Shown here one piece after another: positions 1 through 8,943 of a DNA stretch of 64,000 nt. The stretch lies in NCBI RefSeq assembly GCF_000473225.1, contig NZ_KI421509.1, forward strand, positions 2,701,741 to 2,765,740, given 5' to 3'. The notes below the pieces were generated by a model, which was not told where the DNA came from, did not search any database, and saw nothing but the letters and a program-made list of their open reading frames with translations. Origin of the DNA: Sedimentitalea nanhaiensis DSM 24252 (GTDB lineage Bacteria; Pseudomonadota; Alphaproteobacteria; Rhodobacterales; Rhodobacteraceae). Position 1 is the first letter of the stretch; the number at the start of each line of letters is the position of its first letter. The position numbers and the translations under genes are program-made.

Positions 1-2
1 CG

Positions 3-587
3 CTGTTGGTTGCCGTGCTCAGCACAGGTGCGACCCTGGCGCTTGCGATCCCGATGGCGATTGCCGTCGCATTGGGGCGGGCACGGTTGGTGGAACTGGC
101 CGGGCTGTTGGGCCTGGCTGCGTCGCCGCTGGTCATCGGGACCGGGCTGTTCGTGATCCTGTACCCGTTGGCCGACCCGTTTGCGCTGGCCCTGCCGGTG
201 ACGGCATTGGTCAATGCGGTGATGGCCTTGCCCTTTGCGCTGCGTATTCTGGTGCCGCGTGCGCGGCAGGTTGTGACGCGGTATGGGCCGCTGGCGCTGT
301 CTTTGGACATGGCGGGTGGACCGTTCCTGCGCCGCGTCCTGTTGCCCCGGATGCGAGCGCAGATCGGCTTTGCAGCAGGGCTGTCGGCGGCGTTGTCGAT
401 GGGCGATCTGGGCGTGATCGCGCTGTTCGCCGACCCCGAGCGGGCGACGCTGCCATTGCAGGTGTATCGATTGATGGGGGCCTATCAGATGCAGGCGGCC
501 GCCGGTGCGGCGTTGTTGCTGCTGATGCTGTCGATGGCGTTGTTCTGGAGTCTGGATCGCGGAGGGCGGTGGCATGCTGAAGCTTGA
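3..587 (+). CDS. thiP: Thiamine ABC transporter permease ThiP, C-terminal part (cut by window start)
   Basis: The reading frame is open from the first bases, so the gene begins upstream of the window. What is visible is about 190 residues of very hydrophobic sequence with several membrane spans and the cytoplasmic loop typical of binding-protein-dependent permeases (near SLDMAGGPFLRRVLLPRM). The end overlaps the following ATPase gene by 14 bases, which indicates translational coupling. The thiP name rests mainly on this thiQ partner; by itself the fragment only shows an inner-membrane ABC permease of the ThiP/FbpB type. Confidence 0.82.
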   Translation: MLVAVLSTGATLALAIPMAIAVALGRARLVELAGLLGLAASPLVIGTGLFVILYPLADPFALALPVTALVNAVMALPFALRILVPRARQVVTRYGPLALSLDMAGGPFLRRVLLPRMRAQIGFAAGLSAALSMGDLGVIALFADPERATLPLQVYRLMGAYQMQAAAGAALLLLMLSMALFWSLDRGGRWHAEA

Positions 588-1266
588 ACAGCTCGAAATC
601 GACAATGGTGGCTTTCTGATGCGTGCGGATTTCGTGGTGCCCGCGGAGCGGAAAATCGCTGTGATCGGACCGTCCGGTGCCGGGAAGTCGACCCTGATCG
701 GTGCGATTGCGGGATTTCACCCGGTGGTGCGCGGACGATTGGTGTGGCGCGGCGACGTGCTGAACGCCGTTGAACCGGGCAAGCGACCGGTCGCGATGCT
801 GTTTCAGGACGGCAATCTGTTCCCGCATCTGAGCGTGGCGCAGAATGTCGGTCTGGGGCTGAACCCGGATCTGCGGCTGACTGCCGCACAGTCTGAACAG
901 GTGTCAAATGCAATTTCGCGGGTCGGGTTGGCCTCGATGGCAGATCGCAAACCGGCCGAGTTGTCGGGGGGGCAACAAAGCCGCGCGGCGCTGGCGCGGG
1001 TTCTGGTGCAGGCGCGGCCGCTGTTGTTGCTGGACGAACCCTTTGCCGCGCTGGGGCCGGCGTTGAAGAACGAGATGCTGGATCTGGTGGATGAGCTGGT
1101 GCGCGAAAGCGGTGCGACCCTGTTGATGGTCAGCCACGCCCCCGAAGATGCCCGCCGTATTGCCGATCAGGTGGTCCTGGTCGAAGGCGGGATGGCGCAT
1201 CCGCCGCAGGAAACGGGCGGGCTGTTGGACAACCCGCCCCCGGCGTTGCGCGACTATCTGGGTTAG
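574..1266 (+). CDS. thiQ: Thiamine ABC transporter ATP-binding protein ThiQ
   Basis: A 230-residue ABC ATPase, the short length usual for ThiQ. Walker A is GPSGAGKST near residue 33, the signature is LSGGQQSRAALAR near 130, and Walker B is LLLLDEPFAALGP near 150, followed by the H-loop SHAPEDARR. It would energise thiamine or thiamine-pyrophosphate uptake through the ThiP permease encoded just upstream, whose end it overlaps. Its last four bases overlap the convergent ribH gene, so the two vitamin genes meet tail to tail with no terminator between them. Confidence 0.92.
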   Translation: MLKLEQLEIDNGGFLMRADFVVPAERKIAVIGPSGAGKSTLIGAIAGFHPVVRGRLVWRGDVLNAVEPGKRPVAMLFQDGNLFPHLSVAQNVGLGLNPDLRLTAAQSEQVSNAISRVGLASMADRKPAELSGGQQSRAALARVLVQARPLLLLDEPFAALGPALKNEMLDLVDELVRESGATLLMVSHAPEDARRIADQVVLVEGGMAHPPQETGGLLDNPPPALRDYLG

Positions 1267-1697
1267 GCCGCGATTTGCGCGCGCGATTCTGTGATGGCCA
1301 GTGCGGCGCGGGCGGCTTCGCGTCCCTTTTCGACAAAATGTGCCCGGTAGATCGCGTTGTGATGGTCGGTGTCCTGATAGTGGTGCGGGGTCAGGGACAC
1401 GGACAGAACCGGCACCCCGCTGTCCAGCCCCGCGCGCATCAGGCCATCGACAACCGCCTGGGCGACAAAGTCGTGACGATAGATGCCGCCATCGACCACA
1501 AACGCGGCACAGGCGACGGCACCATAGCGCCCGGTCATTGCCAGGTCGCGTGCCATCAGCGGCAGCTCAAATGCGCCTGGCACGTCGAAGACATCGACCT
1601 GCGCGGCGGGGATGAGGTCGCAAAACCCGGTCAGCGCGCGGTCGACGATATCGGCATGCCATTGGGCCTTGGCAAAGGCATAGCGGGTGAGTGTCAT
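1263..1697 (-). CDS. ribH: 6,7-dimethyl-8-ribityllumazine synthase
   Basis: A 144-residue protein with the lumazine synthase signatures: DVFDVPGAFELPL for substrate binding and the region ending in HHYQDTDHHN. It condenses 5-amino-6-ribitylamino-uracil with dihydroxybutanone phosphate in the penultimate step of riboflavin synthesis. The gene stands alone, without ribD, ribE or ribBA beside it, and lies about 80 bases downstream of an FMN riboswitch on the same strand. A stand-alone copy of this kind resembles the second lumazine synthase (RibH2) of other alphaproteobacteria; whether another ribH exists cannot be seen here. Confidence 0.92.
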   Translation of the reverse strand: MTLTRYAFAKAQWHADIVDRALTGFCDLIPAAQVDVFDVPGAFELPLMARDLAMTGRYGAVACAAFVVDGGIYRHDFVAQAVVDGLMRAGLDSGVPVLSVSLTPHHYQDTDHHNAIYRAHFVEKGREAARAALAITESRAQIAA

Positions 1698-1777
1698 CGG
1701 TGATCTCCTTTGGTTGCGACACGTTCACCCAAGGCGATCACGGGCATTCGTACCGCTGGCGCGGCACGCATGCTCGT

Positions 1778-1928
1778 CCTCTTTCATCCGGACTGTAACC
1801 GTCGGCTCTGGCGTCTCACCAGATCTGCTGACCAACGGATTTCCAGTACGAACCCCGTTGCGCTCGCGGGCTCGCAGATCGGATCTGCATACCGCCGGTG
1901 GGGAGTTTCGCCCCGCCCTGAGAACGGT
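1778..1928 (-). promoter_or_regulatory. FMN riboswitch (RFN element) upstream of ribH
   Basis: Read on the minus strand, the segment carries the conserved RFN blocks in order: CAGGGCGGGGCGAAACTCCC, then CACCGGCGGTATGC, a GAGCCCGCGAGC arm, GGTGAGACGCCAGAGCCGAC, GGTTACAGTCCGGATGAAAG and the closing AGAG. These are near consensus for the FMN aptamer. The element ends roughly 80 bases before the ribH start, so FMN is expected to repress ribH. Whether the expression platform acts on transcription or on ribosome access was not determined. Confidence 0.94.
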
Positions 1929-1989
1929 GTCAGTCTTGCCAATATCCTCAGGTTTCTGCAAGAGCCTGTAGAAGCGATGGAGAGACGCA

Positions 1990-2610
1990 ATGCATCCTAA
2001 CCCGGTTTTTCATACGGCAGAGGCAAAAGGCAACCTGGCCTTTGCACGAGAACGGGCATTTGGCGTGCTGTCAGTCCAAGGCGACGGCGCGCCCATGCTG
2101 TCGCATGTGCCCTTTCTGCTGGAGGGGACGACTGTGGACCTGCATCTGGTGCGCAGCAATCCGATGGCGCGCGCGCTGGATACCCCGTTGGCGGCAAGGA
2201 TCGCGGTCAGCGGGCCGGATGCCTATGTCTCGCCGGACTGGTACGGGATCGTGGATCAGGTGCCGACATGGAACTATATCGCCGTGCATCTGACCGGGGT
2301 GCTGGAACGGCGTCCGCAAACGGAATTGCGCGATCTGCTGGACCGGCAATCGGCGCTGTTTGAGGATCGGCTTGCACCCAAGCCGCCATGGACCACCGGC
2401 AAGATGGACGAAACCGCGCTGGAGCGGATGATGCGGTTGATCGTGCCGTGCCGAATGCAGGTCACGGATGTGGATGGCACCTGGAAGCTGAGTCAGAACA
2501 AGCCCGACGCAGTACGTCAGGCGGCGGCGGATCAGGTCGAGGCACATGGCATCGGGGCCGAGCCGCGCCTGTTGGCGGCGCTCATGCGTGGGGCCGGTGG
2601 ACAGGGCTGA
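1990..2610 (+). CDS. PaiB-family FMN-binding regulator / flavoprotein
   Basis: A 206-residue protein matching the PaiB (FMN_bind_2) family, with a split-barrel flavin-binding fold. Recognisable stretches are LSHVPFLLE, HLVRSNPMA, a conserved YVSPDWYG and the late VPTWNY followed by the conserved tail around KLSQNKPD. Bacillus PaiB was described as a negative regulator, but many members are simply FMN- or haem-binding proteins. It starts 62 bases from the outer edge of the FMN riboswitch and is read away from it, so it is not controlled by that riboswitch; the flavin link between the two neighbours may be chance. Confidence 0.82.
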   Translation: MHPNPVFHTAEAKGNLAFARERAFGVLSVQGDGAPMLSHVPFLLEGTTVDLHLVRSNPMARALDTPLAARIAVSGPDAYVSPDWYGIVDQVPTWNYIAVHLTGVLERRPQTELRDLLDRQSALFEDRLAPKPPWTTGKMDETALERMMRLIVPCRMQVTDVDGTWKLSQNKPDAVRQAAADQVEAHGIGAEPRLLAALMRGAGGQG

Positions 2611-2652
2611 CATCCGTGCTAGGGTCACGCGGTCACTGCACGGGAACGCTCC

Positions 2653-3264
2653 ATGAAACTGTACCACTCGCCCGCATCGCCCTTTGTCCGCAAGGTGTGT
2701 GTCCTTCTGCATGAATTGCAGAAAACCGACGCGGTTGCGCTCGAACCGGTGGCAACCACGGCATTCGACTCGTCCGAAGTCCTGATCGCGAGCAATCCGC
2801 TGGGCAAGATTCCGGCTCTGGAGCGGTCGGACGGCCCGACACTCTATGACAGCCGGGTGATCTGTGCCTATCTCGACGACCGGTTCGCCGGGGCGCTGTA
2901 CCCGTCGGGCGCGCGCCGCTGGGAGGCTCTGACACTCGAGGCCACCGGCGACGGCATCATGGAGTGCGCGGTGTCGATGACCTATGAAACCCGCCTGCGC
3001 CCGCCCGAGCAGCAATCGAGCCAATGGATCGAAGCGCAATGGGCCAAGATCGCGCGGGCGGTTTCGGTCCTGAACGGGCGCTGGATCAGCCACCTGTCCG
3101 GTGCCCTGGACATGGGCCATATCTCGGTTGCCTGTGCGCTGGCCTATGTCGATTTTCGCCATCCACAGCGGGATTGGCGCAAGGACAATGCGGGGCTGGC
3201 AGAGTGGTTCGCCGGGTTCGAATCACGTCCGAGCATGCAGGCCACCCGCCCGCCGGTGGCATGA
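2653..3264 (+). CDS. Glutathione S-transferase family protein
   Basis: A 203-residue protein with an N-terminal thioredoxin-like GST domain (KLYHSPASPFVRKV, then NPLGKIPAL with the cis-proline, then YDSRVICAYLDD) and a helical C-terminal domain ending WFAGFESRPSMQATRP. The SPF active-site area suggests a serine or cysteine-independent type; the substrate cannot be read from sequence. It follows the PaiB-type gene by 42 bases and could share its transcript. Confidence 0.87.
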   Translation: MKLYHSPASPFVRKVCVLLHELQKTDAVALEPVATTAFDSSEVLIASNPLGKIPALERSDGPTLYDSRVICAYLDDRFAGALYPSGARRWEALTLEATGDGIMECAVSMTYETRLRPPEQQSSQWIEAQWAKIARAVSVLNGRWISHLSGALDMGHISVACALAYVDFRHPQRDWRKDNAGLAEWFAGFESRPSMQATRPPVA

Positions 3265-3484
3265 CAGGGGCGAAAAATACGCCATCGGAGGTATTTGGGG
3301 ACGGCATGAGTGTATTTAAAGCGACGCAGTTGCGACACAGGCGCACAGTAGCGAGCTCCTGCGCGCCTATGACCGCTGGACGAACCAAATCGACCTCGGT
3401 AATACCCGCCATGAGAAGCCGCACCAGTCTGCGGCCCTTATGCACGTTTGCCCGTCTCAGGGCCCAGGAATTGGAGTAAACCTC

Positions 3485-4045
3485 GTGTCCCACGCAGAAG
3501 ATCACGAAGGCACCCGGAGAGACTTCCTCTACTATGCCACCGCTGGCGCCGGAGTTGTCGCAACAGGGGCCGCCGTCTGGCCGCTGGTCAACCAGATGAA
3601 CCCGTCCGCAGATGTACAGGCCTTGTCCTCGATTCTCGTCGACATCTCGGATGTCGATGTCGGAACTCAGCTGACCGTGAAATACCTGGGCAAGCCGGTC
3701 TTTATCCGGCACCGCACACAGGAAGAGATTGACGCCGCCAAGGCCGTCCCAATTGACGAGCTGATCGATACCACCTCGGAAAACCCGAACAAGCCGGGCA
3801 CCGACGCGTCTGACGGTAACCGTGTTATCGGCGACCGCGAAGAGTGGCTGGTGATGATCGGTGTCTGTACCCACCTGGGCTGTGTTCCCATCGGTGAGGG
3901 ATCGGGCGATTTCGGAGGCTGGTTCTGCCCCTGCCACGGATCGCACTATGATACGGCTGGCCGCATCCGCAAAGGACCGGCACCGCAAAACCTGCACATT
4001 CCGGTCGCGTCGTTCTCTGACGACACCATGATCAAACTGGGATAA
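3485..4045 (+). CDS. petA: Ubiquinol-cytochrome c reductase iron-sulfur subunit (Rieske protein)
   Basis: The first gene of the bc1 operon, 186 residues with a GTG start. That start is chosen because GGAG sits at the right distance before it and it gives the family's usual N-terminus, including the twin-arginine-like [14 protein letters not shown] anchor. The [2Fe-2S] ligands are in CTHLGCVP and CPCHGSH near the C-terminus. It passes electrons from ubiquinol to cytochrome c1 in the inner membrane. An upstream ATG at 3440 is in frame but lacks a good ribosome site. Confidence 0.95.
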   Translation: MSHAEDHEGTRRDFLYYATAGAGVVATGAAVWPLVNQMNPSADVQALSSILVDISDVDVGTQLTVKYLGKPVFIRHRTQEEIDAAKAVPIDELIDTTSENPNKPGTDASDGNRVIGDREEWLVMIGVCTHLGCVPIGEGSGDFGGWFCPCHGSHYDTAGRIRKGPAPQNLHIPVASFSDDTMIKLG

Positions 4046-4056
4046 GGAAACATAAA

Positions 4057-5403
4057 ATGGCCGGAATTCCGCACGATCATTACGAACCCAAGACCGGTGG
4101 TGAAAAGTGGCTGCATAGCCGCCTGCCTATCGTGGGTCTGTTGTATGACACGATCATGATCCCCACGCCCAAGAACCTGAACTGGATGTGGATCTGGGGC
4201 ATCATCCTGACCTTCTGTCTGGTGCTGCAGATCATCACCGGCATCGTTCTGGTGATGCATTATACGCCGCATGTGGACATGGCATTTGCCAGCATCGAAC
4301 ACATCATGCGCAATGTGAACGGCGGCTATATGCTTCGGTATCTGCATGCCAACGGTGCATCGCTGTTCTTTGTGGCCGTCTACATCCACATTTTCCGTGG
4401 CCTGTATTACGGGTCCTACAAATCCCCGCGCGAAATCACCTGGATCATCGGTATGCTGATCTATCTGGCGATGATGGCGACCGGCTTCTTGGGCTATGTT
4501 CTGCCCTGGGGTCAGATGTCGTTCTGGGGTGCAACCGTGATCACCGGCCTGTTTGGCGCCATCCCCTTTATCGGCGAGCCGTTGCAAACCTGGCTGCTGG
4601 GCGGACCGGCTGTCGACAATGCCACGCTGAACCGCTTTTTCAGCCTGCACTACCTGCTGCCCTTTGTGATCGCCGCGCTGGTCGCGGTGCATATCTGGGC
4701 CTTCCATACCACCGGCAACAACAACCCCACCGGGGTCGAGGTGCGCCGTGGATCCAAAGCCGAGGCGGAAAAGGACACGGTTCCGTTCTGGCCCTATTTC
4801 GTGATCAAGGATCTGTTCGCCCTGGCGGTGATTCTGGCGATCTTCTGGGCTGTGGTCGGGTTCATGCCGAACTATCTTGGCCACCCGGACAACTATATCG
4901 AAGCCAACCCGCTGGTGACCCCTGCGCATATTGTTCCGGAATGGTACTACCTGCCGTTCTATGCCATTCTGCGGGCCTTTACTTCGGAAGTCTGGGTCGT
5001 TCAGATCGCGTCCTTCGTGACCGGCGGTATCGTTGACGCCAAGTTCTTCGGCGTGCTGGCCATGTTCGGTGCGATTGCGGTGATGGCGCTGGTACCGTGG
5101 CTGGATACGTCCAGCGTGCGGTCGGGCCGCTATCGTCCGATGTTCAAGTGGTGGTTCTGGCTGCTGGTGATCGACTTTGTCGCGCTGATGTGGCTGGGGG
5201 CAATGCCCGCCGAGGAACCCTATGCCAGCTTTGCATTGATCGCGTCGGCCTATTGGTTCGCCTACTTCCTGGTGATCCTGCCGCTGCTGGGTGTGATCGA
5301 AAAGCCGGACACGCCGCCTGCGACCATCGAAGAGGATTTCGAGGCGCATTACGGCAAGAAGGCTGAGGCTGGCAGCGACGCCGCCGCAGCGCCCGCCGAG
5401 TAA
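4057..5403 (+). CDS. petB: Cytochrome b of the bc1 complex
   Basis: A 448-residue polytopic membrane protein with eight or more hydrophobic spans. Typical sequences include [18 protein letters not shown], the haem-region motif around [32 protein letters not shown] at the quinol oxidation side, and [13 protein letters not shown] (the PEWY motif of the Qo site). The length fits the bacterial full-length cytochrome b with an extended tail. It follows petA by 11 bases. Confidence 0.97.
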   Translation: MAGIPHDHYEPKTGGEKWLHSRLPIVGLLYDTIMIPTPKNLNWMWIWGIILTFCLVLQIITGIVLVMHYTPHVDMAFASIEHIMRNVNGGYMLRYLHANGASLFFVAVYIHIFRGLYYGSYKSPREITWIIGMLIYLAMMATGFLGYVLPWGQMSFWGATVITGLFGAIPFIGEPLQTWLLGGPAVDNATLNRFFSLHYLLPFVIAALVAVHIWAFHTTGNNNPTGVEVRRGSKAEAEKDTVPFWPYFVIKDLFALAVILAIFWAVVGFMPNYLGHPDNYIEANPLVTPAHIVPEWYYLPFYAILRAFTSEVWVVQIASFVTGGIVDAKFFGVLAMFGAIAVMALVPWLDTSSVRSGRYRPMFKWWFWLLVIDFVALMWLGAMPAEEPYASFALIASAYWFAYFLVILPLLGVIEKPDTPPATIEEDFEAHYGKKAEAGSDAAAAPAE

Positions 5404-5420
5404 GAAAAGGATCGGGACAG

Positions 5421-6209
5421 ATGTTCAAGAAACTTGCAATCAGTGCCGCCTTTGCCGTCGCGCTTGCACCTGCCGCCATGGCGGCAGGTGGCGAACAGCA
5501 TATCGAGGATTTCGCGTTCTCGTTCGAAGGCCCGTTCGGCACCTACGACCAGAACCAGCTGCAGCGCGGTCTACAGATCTATACCGAGGTCTGCGCGGCC
5601 TGCCACGGTCTGAAATACGTGCCGCTGCGGACCCTGGGCGACGAAGGCGGGCCACAGCTGCCTGCCGATCAGGTCCGTGCCTATGCGGCTGAGAATTTCT
5701 CGGTTTATGACCCGGAACTGGAAGACGACCGCCCGGCTATCCCGGTGGATCATTTCCCGGCCAACACCGCTGCGGGGGCGCCGGATCTGAGCATGATGGC
5801 CAAGGCCCGTGCCGGGTTTCACGGCCCCTACGGGCTGGGGATGAACCAGCTGTTCAAGGGCATGGGCGGCGCGGAATACATTGCCTCGCTGCTGAACGGC
5901 TACACCGGCGAGGAGAAGGAAGAAGCGGGTTCGATCCTGTATGAAAACACTGCCTTTCCCGGCGGCTGGATCAGCATGGCACCGCCGCTGGCGGGTGAGG
6001 ATGTCGAATTTGCCGATGGGCACAGCAACGATCTGCGCAACGAGGCGCAGGACGTGGCCGCGTTCCTGATGTGGGCCGCCGAACCCAAGATGATGGCGCG
6101 CAAACAGGCGGGCTTTGTCGGGGTGCTGTTTCTGACGGTTCTGTCGGTACTGCTGTACCTGACCAACAAGCGGATCTGGGCGCCGATCAAGGGCAAGAAG
6201 ACCAGCTGA
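5421..6209 (+). CDS. petC: Cytochrome c1 of the bc1 complex
   Basis: A 262-residue protein with a signal peptide ([21 protein letters not shown]), the haem c attachment motif CAACH near residue 56, a distal methionine region, and one C-terminal membrane span ([15 protein letters not shown]) followed by a basic tail. It is the electron exit of the complex toward periplasmic cytochrome c. It lies 17 bases after petB and is the last gene of the operon, with a terminator just behind it. Confidence 0.96.
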   Translation: MFKKLAISAAFAVALAPAAMAAGGEQHIEDFAFSFEGPFGTYDQNQLQRGLQIYTEVCAACHGLKYVPLRTLGDEGGPQLPADQVRAYAAENFSVYDPELEDDRPAIPVDHFPANTAAGAPDLSMMAKARAGFHGPYGLGMNQLFKGMGGAEYIASLLNGYTGEEKEEAGSILYENTAFPGGWISMAPPLAGEDVEFADGHSNDLRNEAQDVAAFLMWAAEPKMMARKQAGFVGVLFLTVLSVLLYLTNKRIWAPIKGKKTS

Positions 6210-6234
6210 TCGCATCGACCTTTCTGACGTGTTG

Positions 6235-6262
6235 ACCCCCGTGCCCCGGCGCGGGGGTTTTC
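6235..6262 (+). terminator. Rho-independent terminator of petABC
   Basis: A seven-base stem ACCCCCG / CGGGGGT with a ten-base loop is followed by TTTTCGTTT, 25 bases after the petC stop codon. Confidence 0.8.
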
Positions 6263-6776
6263 GTTTGCGCGGAGCGGACGCAACAGAAGATCGCCGGATT
6301 CCGGCGTTAACCCCCCTTGTTTTGCTGAGGATGACGAGTATGGCAGGCGTACATACCGGGTACATACGCAGCGGGCGGATTTGGGCGGAATCAGTCGGTT
6401 AACCCACCGTGCGGACCAGAATCCTGCCCGAGCGCTAAGAGCCGGAGGCAGGTGTCAAAGGCGGTGACCGGAAGACGCGCCCGCACCCACCGTCGGAAGG
6501 GGTTCTGTCCGGACCTCGGGGAAATTTATGGCGGAAGGCGGGAACGAGCCCAGAGCTCCAAATGCTGCGCCCGTTTCGAACGACCGATAAGTGCAATTGG
6601 TTGACCTGGCCCTTCTTGCTACTCTACACCGTTGCGCATGATGAAACCGTTTTTTTCAATGCAGGACTATTACCTCCGGCTTGGATAGCTGCGGGCACTT
6701 CATCGTGAAATTTCCGCTGCTCTGACAGCGGTCTTCACAAAGCATGACCTTCTGCCGGGTGGCAACTTAAGAGGTC
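6263..6776 (+). other. Non-coding stretch before the TyrA-like gene; possible promoter
   Basis: About 510 bases without a convincing gene. A promoter-like pair TTGACC (6601-6606) and CTACAC (6624-6629), 17 bases apart, could serve the following dehydrogenase. A stem-loop CCGCTG / CAGCGG lies at 6714-6731 in the leader. The 6400-6560 part contains several short inverted words (for example CCTGCC with GGCAGG) but did not match any riboswitch or stable RNA that could be recognised. Confidence 0.4.
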
Positions 6777-7541
6777 ATGGACATGAATAGACAGAATACC
6801 AGAAAAACTCGAAAGACCCTCGGAATCATTGGATTCGGGGCATTTGGTCAGCTGATCGGCCTGCATTTGCATGCGTACTTCGAGTTGATTGCGTATGATC
6901 CGTCACCAATTCCTGCGGATGTTGCCGCGGAATTTGGAGTTTCCTCGGGACCTCTCAATGTGGTGTCGCAAAGCGATATCGTTGTTATCGCATCACCGGT
7001 TGCAACTTTTGAACGCGTCGTGACGTCGATTGCCGCGGTCTGTCGCCCCGGGGCTATCATAGTCGATGTTGGGTCAGTCAAAACGCAACCTTCTGAGATC
7101 ATGAAACGGTTGTTGCCTGACGATGTTAACATCATAGCAACGCATCCGTTGTTCGGCCCGCAAAGCGCAAAAGACGGTGTACGAGGTCTCAAGATTGCCA
7201 TTTGTCCCATCCAGGGGAAGCTCCATTCCCGATTTGCAGCATTTCTTCGCAAGGAACTTGGGCTAGAGGTCATCATAACGACGCCCGACGAGCATGATCG
7301 GGACGCAGCCATTGTGCAGGGCCTCACACATCTCATTGCAAAAGTCTTGCTGAGCATGGAACCGTTGCCGTCACGCATGACGACAAAGAGCTTCGACTTA
7401 CTCAGCGAGGGGATTTCTATGGTCCAGAACGATGCTCCGGAAGTCTTCGAAGCTATTGAAAAAGCGAACCCGTACGCCGAAGATGTGAGGCGAAGATTCT
7501 TTAACTTAGCTGCTAAATTGAATGCTGAACTGGAAGAATGA
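6777..7541 (+). CDS. Prephenate/arogenate dehydrogenase-like protein (TyrA family)
   Basis: A 254-residue protein with an N-terminal Rossmann motif GIIGFGAFGQL, a conserved PVATFERVV segment, GAIIVDVGSVKT and the substrate-region motif THPLFGPQSAKDG. These resemble the short TyrA forms, including plant arogenate dehydrogenases, that oxidise prephenate or arogenate toward tyrosine. No ACT or chorismate mutase domain is present. GAGG at 6771-6774 fits the second ATG at 6783 better than the first. Codon use is visibly AT-richer than in neighbouring genes, and the gene stands alone between its own leader and a terminator, which suggests transfer. Confidence 0.78.
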   Translation: MDMNRQNTRKTRKTLGIIGFGAFGQLIGLHLHAYFELIAYDPSPIPADVAAEFGVSSGPLNVVSQSDIVVIASPVATFERVVTSIAAVCRPGAIIVDVGSVKTQPSEIMKRLLPDDVNIIATHPLFGPQSAKDGVRGLKIAICPIQGKLHSRFAAFLRKELGLEVIITTPDEHDRDAAIVQGLTHLIAKVLLSMEPLPSRMTTKSFDLLSEGISMVQNDAPEVFEAIEKANPYAEDVRRRFFNLAAKLNAELEE

Positions 7542-7564
7542 TCGCTATATTAACGCCCTCCAAC

Positions 7565-7614
7565 AGCGGACTTTGGGAGTTCTGATGCATAGGTTGGTAA
7601 AGTCCGCTTTTTTG
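7565..7614 (+). terminator. Rho-independent terminator after the TyrA-like gene
   Basis: A perfect ten-base stem AGCGGACTTT / AAAGTCCGCT spans 7565-7574 and 7599-7608 and is followed by TTTTTTG. It starts 23 bases past the stop codon. Confidence 0.88.
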
Positions 7615-7692
7615 ACTTAGGGTCCCGTCGCCGCGAAGGCCGGTTTCTTGCCATGGCTGTCGTTGCCGCTGCTGTGCTTCAGGGCGCGCGGA

Positions 7693-8943
7693 TCACGCCG
7701 TCAGCTGGCGGTCGCTGGTGCCCGTGATCGTCGCGGTGACGATCTGGCCCTCGGGCTGGGGCGCGGCAAAGGTGACTTCGGTGAATTGTTCGGTGCGGCC
7801 CATGTGGGGGTTTTCCATCAGGATGCGGTGGGTCAGGCCGATCTGGGCCGTAAGGTGGCGGGTGACCTGGGCGTCGCCGGCGGCGCGCAGGCGGGCGGCG
7901 CGGGCCTTGATGGTCTTGCCGTCGACCTGATTGGGAATGCGCGCGGCGGGGGTGCCGTCGCGGCGGGAATAGGGAAAGACATGCAGCCAGGTCAGGTCGC
8001 AGTCTGTTACCAGTTTCAGGGAATTTTCGAAATGTGCGTCGGTCTCGGTTGGGAAACCGGCGATGATGTCGGCCCCGAATGTCATGTCCGGGCGCAGGGC
8101 GCGGGCGGTTTCGGCAAAGCGGATGGCGTCGTCGCGCAGATGGCGGCGTTTCATCCGTTTCAGGATCAGGTCGTCGCCATGCTGCAGCGACAGGTGCAGG
8201 TGCGGCATCAGGCGCGGTTCGGTGGCGATGGCGGCCATCAGATTGTCGTCGACCTCGATGCTGTCGATGCTGCTGATGCGCAGGCGGGGCAGGTCGGGCA
8301 CCAGCCGCAGGATGCGCAGCACCAGATCGCCCAGGCGCGGCTGTGCGGGCAGGTCGGCCCCCCAGCTGGTCAGGTCGACACCGGTCAGTACCACCTCGTT
8401 ATAGCCGCGCTCTACCAGGCGTTTGATCTGGTCCACCACCACACCGGCGGGGACGCTGCGTGAATTGCCCCGCCCATAGGGGATGATGCAGAAGGTGCAG
8501 CGGTGATCGCAGCCGTTCTGGACCTGCACATAGGCGCGGCTGCGGGTGCCGAAGCCGTCGATCAGATGGCCGGCGGTTTCAGTCACCGACATGATATCGT
8601 CGACCTGCACCGGCTCGGTGCCGAAGTCCCCGGCAAGGCCCGCCCAGGTGGCGGGTTGCATTTTCTCGGTGTTGCCGATGACGGCGTTGACTTCGGCCAT
8701 GGCGGCAAAGGTGTCGGGTTCGGTCTGGGCCGCGCAGCCGGTGACGATGATCTGCGCCTGCGGGTTTTCGCGCCGCAGCTTGCGGATTTCCTGACGCGCC
8801 TTGCGCACCGCCTCGGCGGTGACGGCGCAGGTGTTGACGATGACGGCGTTTTCCAGCCCGGCCTGCGCGGTCAGATCCTTCATCGCCTCGGTTTCATAGG
8901 CGTTCAGGCGGCAGCCCAGCGTGGTGAATTTGGGTGCGCTCAT
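7693..8943 (-). CDS. mtaB: tRNA t6A37 methylthiotransferase MtaB
   Basis: A 416-residue radical-SAM protein. The N-terminal domain carries TLGCRLNAYE and the cysteines of the auxiliary cluster. The radical-SAM triad is in CDHRCTFCIIPYGRG near residue 150, followed by the methylthiotransferase core and a TRAM-like C-terminal region. It adds a methylthio group to N6-threonylcarbamoyladenosine 37 of ANN-decoding tRNAs. The ATG at 8943 is chosen because it overlaps the dapF stop (ATGA); the frame stays open further upstream but that part lies inside dapF. Confidence 0.93.
   Translation of the reverse strand: MSAPKFTTLGCRLNAYETEAMKDLTAQAGLENAVIVNTCAVTAEAVRKARQEIRKLRRENPQAQIIVTGCAAQTEPDTFAAMAEVNAVIGNTEKMQPATWAGLAGDFGTEPVQVDDIMSVTETAGHLIDGFGTRSRAYVQVQNGCDHRCTFCIIPYGRGNSRSVPAGVVVDQIKRLVERGYNEVVLTGVDLTSWGADLPAQPRLGDLVLRILRLVPDLPRLRISSIDSIEVDDNLMAAIATEPRLMPHLHLSLQHGDDLILKRMKRRHLRDDAIRFAETARALRPDMTFGADIIAGFPTETDAHFENSLKLVTDCDLTWLHVFPYSRRDGTPAARIPNQVDGKTIKARAARLRAAGDAQVTRHLTAQIGLTHRILMENPHMGRTEQFTEVTFAAPQPEGQIVTATITGTSDRQLTA

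Noticed and set aside
3275-3296. AAATAC / GTATTT inverted pair after the GST gene
   Set aside because: Six-base stem without a T-run; too weak to call a terminator or repeat family.
3946-5349. A 467-codon minus-strand frame opposite petB
   Set aside because: It is a shadow of the strongly coding petB frame and has no family features.
6400-6560. A possible riboswitch or stable RNA before the TyrA-like gene
   Set aside because: Several inverted words are present, but none of the cobalamin, SAM, SAH or guanidine riboswitch cores, nor 6S, SRP or RNase P RNA, could be recognised.
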